64,000 nucleotides of DNA, from assembly GCF_950023065.1 (NCBI RefSeq), contig NC_088677.1:19799230-19863229 (forward strand), written 5' to 3'. This DNA is from Planococcus citri (Eukaryota; Arthropoda; Insecta; Hemiptera; Pseudococcidae). Each line of letters begins with the position of its first letter. Position 1 is the stretch's first letter. The translations under genes and the position numbers were made by a program. A model generated the notes under the pieces. That model had not been told where the DNA came from, searched no databases, and saw only the letters and a list, made by a program, of their open reading frames with translations. This document shows, piece after piece, positions 1 through 9,695 of the stretch.

Positions 1-2
1 TC

Positions 3-408
3 GAAACACGAGTTGAGTCTACGACCAGAACCGTACAAGAAAGCTGCTGCGAATCACCAAAGTCTCCTGCTCCAATCCCAACGCTGCAGCTTATACCGAT
101 AAAACCAATGCCACAGCTGAGTCCGCGGGGGATCATATACGTACCAAATGATCCGCGTAATCCGACGCATCGATCACCGAAGAAGCTGATGCCGACGCTC
201 GATAAGCAAACAGCTGAGTCACCGGAATCGCCGGCCTACGAAGAGCGAATCTCGCCGCCTAAGCAGGGGAAGGGTCGCTCACGCGGGCTGTCGGCAGCCG
301 ACCGACGCGACTCTGGACCCTCACCGCTACAAGCGGAGAAAGCGCGGAGAGAAGCTGAGAAGGCTCGAATTGCTGGCGAGGAAGCCATTAATCAAAAAAT
401 TCCAGAAA
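3..408 (+). CDS. Partial exon, Ser/Pro/Lys-rich disordered protein
   Basis: The frame is open from the window edge (codons from base 3) to a strong donor at 409 (GTGAGT). The 5' part of the gene lies outside the window. The visible 135 residues are rich in Pro, Ser, Lys and Arg, with proline-directed S-P pairs and a charged, helix-prone Glu/Ala/Lys/Arg end (near 330-395), so the region looks disordered followed by a short coiled coil. GC content is clearly higher than in the surrounding DNA, which supports coding. The donor leaves phase 1. The nearest acceptor-like site (585) gives only a short tail before a stop, so the next exon is not settled. No family recognised. Confidence 0.5.
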
Positions 409-585
409 GTGAGTAGATAAATTTTATTTTAAACAGATCGCATGATTAGTAAGCTTTCAAAATTGCATGACTTTTCGGCAGCTTTTAACGGCGCCAAACG
501 TAGATGATGTCTCGTTGTTGGCCATTTTACAAATAGACTAAATTTCATTTTTTGATGAATTCGTTATGGTTTTCTGTTTGATAGT

Positions 586-1143
586 ATGGCGAGATTTACT
601 CCGAGGTTTCTACGGTTCCAAAATCGATCCTATTTAACGATAGCACCCATATGCAAACTGGCAATCACTTCCGAGATTAAGCCCCAGCAACGGGGAAAAT
701 TCAGAGTTTTGGTTATCGTACAAAATCACGAAGGAACGTGTAAGAAACAATGGATTTCGTCGCAGGAGTTGAACGTTCTACGTAAGATCTTTGTATATGA
801 AAATAATTTTAACACAGCGAATTTCCCTGGATCATCCCAGCGACGCTGGAACCGTAATCTCCAGGAGGTATTAGTTTTTTTATATTTATTTCACCCTATA
901 TGATTTTATGTCCTGAAATAACTTGGAATCCGTCTAATTTCCATTAACTAAACAGCCATAATTATCAACTTTTGGTATCATCACCAACATCTTATATAAT
1001 ATAATTCTTCGCAAGTACTAATTTTTTGTTTTTATCTTTCTGTATTTCAGAATCGTTTTCTAAATATTGTTAGAAGAAGTGTCTTCATCGACAAGAGTCT
1101 AATTCTTGTTTCTCTCATCAAGCTTATTTTCCTTGACCTTTAG
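586..1143 (+). CDS. Small two-exon protein, KW-signature family
   Basis: Exon 1 runs 586-867 from an ATG to a donor (GTATTAG at 868). Exon 2 runs 1051-1143 after a T-rich acceptor (TTTCAG) and stops at TAG. The junction is in phase 0 and gives about 124 residues. Near residue 58 is the stretch KKQWISSQELN, preceded by a hydrophobic beta-like strand (FRVLVIVQ). The same strand followed by W-[IVF]-x-x-x-E recurs in predicted proteins near 27.3, 29.3, 43.4 and 57.0 kb, so I treat this as a member of an undescribed small family. Function unknown. The second exon is AT-rich and hydrophobic, so the 3' end is less secure than the first exon. Confidence 0.42.
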
Positions 1144-2077
1144 AAGGTTCGCCTTTATGGAATTGGTTTGGAAGTATTTATTTATTATAAATTTTTAAAT
1201 CAGAAAATAATTAAATATTTATTCCGATTAATTAATGGACATGATTCGGGCTCCCCTCGCCGAAAGGGGGGCTGGTGCCTCGAAAAAATTTTTATCTCCT
1301 AATTTTCCTCAATCGAAATATTCAAGATGGCTTACGCGGTCCGCAACGACCAAAAATGGCATTCTATGGACCTCTATGTGTAATTTATTCAATAATCAAC
1401 TTTGCAGTAGTATAATATGTATTTTCATTCATCACCAGCACCTGTACTTGATCTAATAATTAGAGAATTGCAGAACCAACTGATTTACAACATCATACAA
1501 CAATACAACATCTGCTCTGTCTGTTTATTAGTAGTTATATGTATACTGTGTTTCCTAGAATTTTCAAAATCACCAGAGTTTATTCAAAGAAATCGAGTAA
1601 AACCTCGTGTAGGCAATATTTATAATAGATTATAATATTTTATTGTGATCGATTTTTAATGTTTCAGGTTCCAGAGCTGGAGAAAGCATTAGTTAATTAA
1701 ATTAAAAATTTCAATTATTTACTCATTTTTACATTACATATTTTGAAAAATGAATTTATTTTACTTTTTTTATATGTATTACACAGTTTTTTTTTTTCAA
1801 CATTTTGTGCATTATTTTGTATTAAAAGGACCAAAAACTTAGTTACTATAACCAATCTGTCGTTATAAGCAATGTTTTTATAATCGATAGGAAATAACAT
1901 TGCAGCTTATGGATTTTTTCCTGGATACAACGTTAATTATAATTACATATACTTTCTTGGCCAATACGCTTGCGTATTTCGTAAATTATATGTCTAAAAA
2001 AGACATAGAAACAATACAGTACTAATCTCAAGCTACCGATTGAGGTACGCTTTGTATGTTTTTTTTTATTTTTACAG
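1144..2077. other. AT-rich intergenic stretch
   Basis: No convincing gene. There is a short GC-rich patch at 1240-1380. The rest is low-complexity A/T with long T runs. It contains the first copy of an 86-bp direct repeat (1841-1926). Confidence 0.5.
1841..1926 (+). repeat. 86-bp direct repeat, copy 1
   Basis: Identical over 86 bp to 2160-2245, about 319 bp downstream. In the second copy the first 28 bp are the 3' end of an apparent coding exon including its stop codon, so this copy is probably a partial duplication of that exon end and its 3' flank. Confidence 0.9.
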
Positions 2078-2187
2078 TAATCGAACGTATAACGAATTAC
2101 ACCGACGGCAGGAAGAATTTATATAAAATCGTTTACAATGAAAAAACAACAAAGTACCGAGTTACTATAACCAATCTGTCGTTATAA
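2078..2187 (+). CDS. Terminal exon fragment, family-like
   Basis: It follows a good acceptor (TTTTTACAG, ending 2077). The frame from 2080 stays open for 35 codons to TAA at 2185-2187. The stretch YKIVYNEKTTKYRVTITN has the hydrophobic/NET pattern seen before the W motif in the 43.4-kb gene (AFAIVNETTIRIQW) and in the 62.3-kb exon (VYIISNET). No upstream exon or start is assigned. May be a pseudogene fragment. Confidence 0.35.
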
Positions 2188-2245
2188 GCAATGTTTTTAT
2201 AATCGATAGGAAATAACATTGCAGCTTATGGATTTTTTCCTGGAT
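2160..2245 (+). repeat. 86-bp direct repeat, copy 2
   Basis: Identical to 1841-1926. It begins inside the last codons of the exon ending at 2187 and extends into its 3' flank. Confidence 0.9.
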
Positions 2246-2413
2246 GTTTGAATTCAGTCATTACAAACGAAATGTAATTATAACCGATAAACACTGCATT
2301 ATCAACTTGAAATTTTTCAATTTTAAAATTAATATGTATCAAGTTATCAAATATTTCAAATTAAAAATTTCAATTTAATTCAATTTTTTTTTCGAAGAAA
2401 TATTCAATTTTAG

Positions 2414-2511
2414 TGAAAGTTACCTCTATCAGCTGGACTGGTAATATGTACTTTGTGGAATTGAAGTCCGAATTTATGTTTGACCCGGAAACTCCTATGG
2501 AGACTGACTAA
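2414..2511 (+). CDS. Short terminal exon, unknown
   Basis: An acceptor (CAATTTTAG, ending 2413) is followed by a frame of 31 codons to TAA. The end PETPMETD is acidic and Thr/Pro-rich, like the AEMETDNAS segment of the 29.2-kb gene and the MDVDPADE start of the 43.3-kb gene. It lies 170 bp beyond the preceding exon fragment and may belong to the same locus, but the frames are not joined by an obvious donor. Confidence 0.3.
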
Positions 2512-3536
2512 GCGTACAACTCTAAATTAGCTTTTACTTTTGTATTATCATGTATTGTATATCATATAACCTACATGTAATCTAGGTTGCATTTATATAG
2601 TTAATAAGCTTTTCTATTTACCAATACATACCCAGTTTCTTGTCGTACGTTCCAACATCATTATTTTGTACGTCCGCACTCCGGTGAGACGTACAAAATT
2701 GTAAAGAAATATCTCCCAAAATTTTTCGTTTCTCGTTTCGGTCATTTTCGGCTCTCAGTGTCGAACTTGAAAATTGAAAAACAAAAAACGAAAGTATACT
2801 TTGATTTTATATACTTTCATGAGTACAGTAGAAAAATACTTATCTAAAGCTTCGCATCAAGATATCCTCTAAATTAGAAAAACCGAAGCAAAGTGTAACT
2901 CAACAAAAAATCGTTTGTTTCACTGGACTTGAGCAATAGTAGTCGCAAGCCCATTCGCGTAATAAACTCGGATTTGAATATGGTTTTTGCGCAATTTTTT
3001 TTCCTCCTCGTCGCTGTGTTGCCAAGTCAAAGCACAGACCAAGCGCCATTTCAATCTCAAAAAATGCAATTGGCGACTTAATTTTTTGGTATCGAAGAGT
3101 TTTTTCAACTGTTTTCATCGTGGGATTTACGCAGCATAACTGGTAATTTTCAACTTATAATTTTCATCTTATAATATTACCGTTATGTTTACTAATGACT
3201 GAAATTTATGCAACGATGATTCACTATTTGATCAACTTTCAAGTATCCATGTATTTATTTGGAACTGGAACACCCGATATTAAAATATTTTGATTGACTT
3301 TTCAAGAACTTGTGAACGAATGACTTGTAATGAGCAGACATGCCTGACTGCCTAGGGAGTTATTATTAGAATAACTGGTTTCAGGATAGTAGGGATGGAA
3401 GGTTACGTGCCAAATACCACGATCCTAGGGTCTGGACCAGGATCGTGAAAAATCTCTTCTTCACAGGTTCTCGTTAAAATATTCGTTCTTACAGAAAAAT
3501 TAAAATAAAATTTTTAAAAACAATTCTTAAATCACA
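2512..3536. other. Intergenic, one small hairpin
   Basis: No convincing gene. Overlapping short frames at 2900-3118 on the minus strand have no splice or start support. A perfect 9-bp hairpin lies at about 3418-3447 (arms CACGATCCT / AGGATCGTG). Confidence 0.45.
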
Positions 3537-3823
3537 TTAATGCCAATTTCCATATTCGGAGGGTTGCATCGGCGCTGGGGTCACACACTGGTTCATTGCC
3601 ATCATTTGTTGATTTTGGTCATAAATAACCGCCGATTTTTGACATGAAATTAAGCGTTGAATGTCTGCCTGACATTCGTGCATAACTTGAGGAGGAAGTT
3701 CTCTCAACTGTGCCCCAATCGAGTCACAAAATGATTGACAGGCGTCCGCATTTCGACCAGATTTGTAACAATTCTTAACCTCTTCTTTGCGATCTTTTAT
3801 TGCATCTAAAACTTCGGCGTTGG
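3537..3823 (-). CDS. C-terminal exon with BESS-like motif
   Basis: Minus-strand exon ending at TAA (3537-3539). The 5' edge is placed at a CTAG acceptor-like site (about 3824), although the frame stays open to 3887. The protein has a Lys/Glu-rich helix, five cysteines and the stretch LRELPPQVMHECQADIQRLI. That stretch matches the BESS pattern (LLP..K.L....Q...R..I..L) found at the C-terminus of insect MADF-BESS DNA-binding regulators, where BESS mediates protein contacts. A Met/Gln-rich tail follows. No upstream MADF exon is visible; it should lie at higher coordinates, where a gypsy fragment now sits. Moderate confidence in coding, lower in the BESS call. Confidence 0.4.
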
Positions 3824-3863
3824 CTAGTTTTTTATGCGCGATTAGTTTCTTTATAATTATATT

Positions 3864-4567
3864 ATGTACAAGGACAAGACGGAACATCTCGGATTCGACC
3901 TTGGACCAGGCAAGATTTCAAAGCAATCCTGCAAAATCGAAAAATTCAACAGTTATATTGCAAAACATACGTCCAAGGGAAAATTTAAATTGAAAAATCG
4001 TATTGAGATTTTGGAATTCATTGGACTCACAGGTCTATATCGTAGATTTATTCCAGCATACCAACAAATTCTTGCACCCTTATACAAATTAACATGCGAC
4101 GACGTACCTTTCGAATGGGGCACTGAGCAGGACGAGGCAGTTGAGCAATTGCGACGTGAATATACGAAGAATTTTTCACTCCATGCAGCCAGAGATAAAA
4201 ATGAAATTGACCAACCCCCACCGGAATTGCCCGCTAACCCTGTTCTTGCTGCCGCACCGGCAATCGAAGAAGATAGGGTTATAATCGACGGAGACGAACA
4301 TCGATGGCACGGATGGAATTTGCGTAATTTTCGCGACGACGACGACTTCCCGAACGAAAATTTCGCCGCTTGACGACCAATTTTACGATACGAAGATTTC
4401 AACGAAGACCCGTATCAATATGGTGTATTTCCTCATCGACTGACTAACACGATGGAAGAATTACACGAGCTCGGTTTTGACTTCAATACACCCCTCGATC
4501 GGGAATCGGCCCGACATAAAAACATGAATACAAACTGTTATTACAACAAAATGAATTTAAAACAATG
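3864..4567 (+). pseudogene. Ty3/gypsy RT fragment fused to unrelated acidic tail
   Basis: From about 3990 to 4170 the translation contains the reverse transcriptase-to-RNase H connection of Ty3/gypsy elements: FIGLTGLYRRFIPAYQQILA, then APLYKL, then a VPFEW motif and a DEAVEQLRR helix. The catalytic YxDD core and the RNase H are absent. The frame runs on into a Pro/Ala and Asp-rich segment, meets an in-frame TGA at 4371-4373, then continues open in the same frame to TGA at 4565-4567 (YEDFNEDPYQYG, FNTPLDRESARH). The downstream part is not gypsy-like and may be a host exon or gag-like segment joined by rearrangement. Inactive as an element. Confidence 0.6.
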
Positions 4568-4569
4568 AA

Positions 4570-5364
4570 CATACAACTATTTCAGCAATTTACAATTCTT
4601 TTCGCATAATTGTTCAACTTGAAAAAAAATCAGAGGTGTCTTTACCCCGTACAATCGAAGTAGTGGGGGGGGGGGGGTGTTATATAAAATAATACTTCGT
4701 AACAATCGAGGTTGAAAATGAAACGCCGCCGTGGACAAATTCAGTGAGTATGAAATGTCCTGTAAGAGTTTTTGAACGCTACAGTATTGTTCCTCCAAAA
4801 ATTCGTTCAAAGAAAAGGTTGGATAAGGTGAGTATGGTACTTTTAGTCGCAGTCGCGATAGATGTGTCGAAATGTGATTAATTAATGTGAAAATATACTA
4901 CCTAAAAGTGTAATAAAATTTTGTTAAATTGTTTCGAATCGCCATGTTTTATTTATTAATTAGTGATTTGTGTGTTAATTACAGTAATCATTGCATGAGT
5001 GAGTTAATTCACTCGAAATTCGTGGAACAGCAGACAATGTTCTGTCAGAGCAAGAGAAAAGACCGCGAGATACTCAGTTTATTTCAATTTTAGGATCTAA
5101 ATTAATCGAATATCCTTATGAACAAATTAATTATATTTATATCAATCTATTATTTTTTTTTTTAATTAAAATATTTATCAAAATAAAAAATTTCATCTTT
5201 AAATTAAATTAAAATTTTAATAATAATTAAGTTATTATTCAGCTCCTCGTTGATTTTGGTGAAACTGCTAATTAACAGGTAAATTATGAATAATTACTCG
5301 TTCCTTTAAGTAAGTAGATGATGTTGACTAATATGTAGAATATGTGTTTGTTTCTCTGTTGCAG
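4570..5364. other. Intergenic with G-run and RING-gene 3' relic
   Basis: Contains a run of about 13 G (near 4664-4677). At about 4831-4882 a relic matches the last codons of the RING-type gene at 43.9-44.4 kb, ending in GTGATTAATTAAT. At 4903-4966 there is a polyadenylation-type segment (AATAAA) nearly identical to 42817-42878. The remainder is A/T-rich without coding signal. Confidence 0.55.
4903..4966 (+). repeat. Shared 3'-end segment, copy 1
   Basis: About 62 bp with AGTGTAATAAAATTTTGTT, then ATGTTTTATTTATTAATT. It is nearly identical to 42817-42878, which lies downstream of the zinc-finger gene. It looks like a duplicated 3' UTR with a poly(A) signal, and supports family relationships between the 4.8-kb and 42-44-kb loci. 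Confidence 0.75.
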
Positions 5365-5559
5365 GTTCCATAGCTGAAATCGGTGTCAACTCGGCAAAAC
5401 CATTGCAATTCTACGAAGCCGGCTACCTGATATGGACTTAGAAGATAACTATACTAGCGGTGAGTTAATTTTATTTCGCAATTAGCTTTTTATCGAATAA
5501 TAATCATTAACGTTGAATTCTATATTTCCGAAGAAATTAAGTTTGTTAGTTACACTTAC

Positions 5560-5690
5560 CTATCCATGATCTCGAAATCGGACTCCGTTTTAAGTTCTGC
5601 GAACCCTTCACTACGTGATATCTTGCTAATTATTATCGCGTCATAACGAACCTCAAGGGCAACAACTCTTATTTCCAAACCATTTTCCAT
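5560..5690 (-). CDS. Start exon of an unknown minus-strand protein
   Basis: ATG at 5690, reading down to a perfect donor (GTAAGT, starting 5559). The 43 residues begin MENGLEIRVVALEVRYDAII and end acidic. The hydrophobic strand pattern resembles the small KW-type proteins of this window but lacks the tryptophan. It lies inside the intron described for the plus-strand host gene, 90 bp from the LTR. No second exon found. Confidence 0.35.
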
Positions 5691-5780
5691 GAAATTTATA
5701 AAAAATAGATTCGTTCCATTATAAGTTTTGTTAGAGAAACAAATTATTCGAATAATTAATTTACCTACTCTAAAGAAAGT

Positions 5781-6863
5781 TGATATAGTTAATTCTAGCA
5801 TGACTATGGATAGAAATATTATGAGAAATATTACTGAGGTGAGAAGGCCAAGTATCACTACATAGGTAGTTATATTTTCCCTATACCAGGCTAGCTTATG
5901 TGAGTCGGAGAGCGATTAGAAGTCATACCAAGTTTACTATATGCACAAAAATCTGTCTCTAACAATAAGTTCGCGAGTCGATATAGCGTGACAATGATTT
6001 ATTGTTATCTACAGATTGAGGAATATAAAATAAACTAAATTATTTTATATTGTTGTTGATTAAAATAGGGTTGACATATACATGAAAAATCATAAATATA
6101 CCCTAACTTTGCCTACCTATGGATACATAATAACCGCAAGTAGGGGTGGTTTGTACAAATTAATTGATTATGATAACTTACTTATCAGGTTCACGAACTG
6201 TCCATTTTTCCTGCCTCTTCGGTATGTCCCTAATACTAGACATGGTCGGCAGGGGTTGGTTGGGTTTCAGAGGGTGCTTATCCAGACGAGAAACATGGTC
6301 AATGCCCGGGAAGATTGACCCATGTCCTAAATGTACGCGACGAAATAGTATACTTATTTCCTACACGCGATAAATACGAATTAACCCCTATAGAAGGGGG
6401 CGACATCGGTAAAAGAGGGGAGAGACATCCTCAAAAGGGCGTCTCATCAGCCTATAACATCTGATAGATTTCATAAATACGAAGTACACGTTATGGTCGA
6501 GCACCAGCGAGCTGCAGATACCTATGCTACGATCATCTGTCGAGATGTATTTCTTATGCAGATTAGCCTAACTACATCTTGCCGAGCAAGTTGTTGATGC
6601 GACTAAGTGCATCTCATTAAGAAGTGCAACCAAGTACAACTTCTCCGAAAAATGACAAAATACAACTGGTTCGGCTCGTGGGCGCGTTGCATTATATATG
6701 CATCGCGCTTGGCGCCTTTTTCTTATTTTAATCAAAGTCACCTCTAGAAGTTAACACGTTCCCATCACTTACGTTTTCGTATAATAGGCATTCGTTGAAT
6801 GCCTACTTACTAGTTATTCGGTGAATAACTGGTTACGTAGTTGGGCCATATCTCACCATATCA
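5781..6863 (-). repeat. LTR (3' LTR of the minus-strand element)
   Basis: 1,083 bp, identical to 25553-26635, with TGATAT...ATATCA termini. On the minus strand it carries a TATA-type sequence (GCATATATAATGC, about 6688-6703). The common sequence extends 2 bp (TA) past the ATATCA end. Confidence 0.88.
6690..6703 (-). promoter_or_regulatory. TATA-like box inside the LTR
   Basis: Minus-strand reading GCATATATAATGC, flanked by GC-rich DNA (GCGCCAAGCGCG upstream, AACGCGCCCACG downstream). In the 5' LTR the same site is at about 26462-26475, correctly placed to drive the minus-strand ORFs. Confidence 0.45.
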
Positions 6864-9695
6864 TATGCCCCCCGTGGGGTTATCTCAATTTTAGCAAAAA
6901 ATCGAGGAAGTCACGGTCATGACTAAAAATGATGGGAGATAGGCCTCAACTCCCCTCCCCCTTCCCCTCCTTACCCTAGTGAGGCTATAGCTCACCCCTG
7001 CCCCCCGTTACTTGCTGCGATTGCAGGCTAATTTTGGGTTGACAGGAAGGATCGAAAGATGGGTGGGGGCAGGTATTGTGGAACACAAAGGTCACCCCTT
7101 GTATTCCTGCACCCCTGATATTAACTGAATGTCAGTGAGCAAATTCGAAAACTTGACACACCAACAAACCAGCAATATACAGGGGATACATTACTAAGGT
7201 CAGTGACCCTAGACATACCCACAAGAATGACTAGATGATGCGGTGTGGTAACGTGTTAATGTGGGGAATACCCAAATTTAGAGTTCAAACTTTGTTAACG
7301 AATTCTAAAAAAAAAAAAATGTGAAGAAGTGTATTGATTGACTTATTGTTTTTGTGATTTCAAAAAAAAATGGGGTCAGTTGGAGAAGAAGCTTGTTTAG
7401 CATGGTAGGTATCTCTTATTTTAAGTGCTTCAGTACAGCAGGTAGGTGCTAGGTATGTACTTACATATTTATGAAACTGATGTATAGGTTGTTTTTGAAA
7501 TTTGTAACAAATTTTTGTTATAATTTTTCTTTTGTTGCAGGTTTTTTATATTTTTCAGAATTCCGGGATCTTTTAAGTTAGTCTAAGCGATTCAATTTTG
7601 GTATAATTTATATGATCCTGCAACTGTGCTAATCTTAGTCCTTTTTTTATGTGTGTTTCAGAGATGCAAATCTGAAGGGTTCCAGAAATTGTTAAAAAAA
7701 AGGAAGAGAATCCGAAGATGTGAAGACAAAGAATGCTGGTCGATATCTTAGTAATATCATAAAGGTAAGACGTTATTACTGCCGACGCGAATTTTTGTTC
7801 CTACGATTTCAATAACTGCAACTATCTATGTTCGTCTTGATCTATGCTAATCTAATTTGTTTTTGATAGGAGAGAAATAAAGAAGAAATATTTTGGCCCT
7901 AACCTGTATGAGACTGTCGGTGAGATCTGGAGAATATATCAAAGACGAATCTATTGAAGAGGCAGCTGGACCATTATGCGATTTTATCATCGTATAAAAG
8001 TAAGTTTCTTAAAAAAAATTAAAAAAATTTAACTATAACTAGGTTATTACTACTACTACAATAACTAGCAAAATATGTATGGGTGAGCGCTTCTTTTCCA
8101 TAAACAAAATTCGGATGGTTTAAAAAAAAAATTTAAAAACTTAAAAAAAATATGTGTGTTTTTTGGATGTGTGTTGAAAAAACGAGGAACAAGGGGGATT
8201 TTCGTGGCAAAGGAAACATAGGAAAAGGGGATTTTAAACTTTTCATGGATTAAGAGGGAAAGGTTAGAGTTTTTTGGGGAAAAGAAGAAATTGTGTTCGT
8301 ATGTTTAAGATGTTGAGAGGAAAGGATAGTTTTTAGAATATGAAGAAAGGGAAAAAACTTAAGTAAAGTAAAAAAAAAATTAAACTAAAAAAAAATTGAA
8401 TGAGAAGAAAAAAAAAGTTAATAATAATAGTGCTAATTTGCAGCTTTCGCTTATATATAGAAGGTACAATTGACACGCTATCTTTTATATGGAGTAATTT
8501 TTATATTGTAGACTAATAATATTTTAAGATAGGTGGAATGTATTGATTATCCTCATGTTTTGTAATTTTTTGTGTTTTGCATGTGGTATATGGCACGAAT
8601 CATGGCGTGGGGCGTCGTTGGTTCCAAGGAATTTGTGACCGATACAAGATTCGATAGTCGTGGGCTCATCTCGGTTCACTCGTCGTGTGACTCATCATGG
8701 GGCTTAAAAGCTCTTCCTGGGATTTGGAGCGTGTACGTAACGTTCATGGTTCTAGGTCACATGGTTTATACTGGAATATGCGTCGTGGGAGCTATGGAGT
8801 GAAAACATAAGGTTAGTTTTTCATTTTGTGATATTTTTAATTTAGATTGTATATTCGGTATAGTTTTGATTGTTTGAAAGAATAAAATTTTGATTTTGAT
8901 ACTAAAGTTTCGAGAATGCTTTAGCGCATAATGAGAATAATAAGGAAAAATTGACTTCGTTTTGTTATGAACGTTCGAAGTCGCACTTTTAGCGAATTAA
9001 TTTTAATTTCAAGTCAAAAAATTGATATTTTTGGCAAAATTTAAAGTGGTTTTATGGTAGTTCTACGACAAAATTTTTAGATCTTATGGTTTATTATTGG
9101 TTAGTATTCAGAAATGTTAGAAGAATATGACAGTTTTAGTAATGCAGTATGATCGCTTTGTCACTTGTAGTCCTAGGATTGGCTTTGATCTCTAGAGATT
9201 CAGTCCATTGGCGAGTGTCTTTTGTGTGTTCAGCATCGTATGGTTGGTCAACTCACTTTTCTAAGCAAAAAAGAATCAAATTATTCTGCAACGACAATGA
9301 TATTGTAATTTGTCAAAAATAAATACAAAATTAACGTAGTTATTCAAAAAAAATAGATTATTTGATAATTCAAAATTAGACACGTTGATATTCACGAAGA
9401 CAATCAATATTTTACCAATAGGTATATAAATAAATAAATTACATAAATAATAATACTAATATGTACCCTACATAAATCACAAGTTTTTTGTACAATAAGT
9501 TAGGAAAATTTAGCAGGGAAAAATAAGAAAAAATTGGTAGGAAAGTAAATAAGGATCCTATTTAGCAGCAAATGATGATAGATTTTTAATCCAAAAACAA
9601 AATTTAGACTCTTTCTTTAAGTGACAATGAGTATCAAGACCGCTATATGGGTTGGTGAGAAAGATAAGTCGACAATTTTACATATAGTTGTTATC
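6864..9695 (-). other. Element 3' region: purine tracts, no coding
   Basis: Next to the LTR the minus strand reads CCACGGGGGGCATA, and at about 6950-6975 it has a long purine run (GGAGGGGAAGGGGGAGGGG), as expected near a polypurine tract. A second G-rich block lies at 7000-7075. The rest is A/T-rich with several splice-like signals on the plus strand (7540-7870). A weak plus-strand frame at 8572-8802 has no support. Confidence 0.5.

Noticed and set aside
2900..3118. Two overlapping minus-strand ORFs of 62-72 codons
   Set aside because: Mutually exclusive frames with no start context, splice sites or family resemblance.
6082..6373. Two overlapping short ORFs inside the LTR, repeated at 25854-26145
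   Set aside because: They are identical because the LTRs are identical. The frames overlap, run against the element's strand and have no protein-like pattern.
8572..8802. Plus-strand 76-codon ORF rich in Trp and Gly
   Set aside because: Lies antisense in the non-coding 3' part of the giant element, without splice or homology support.
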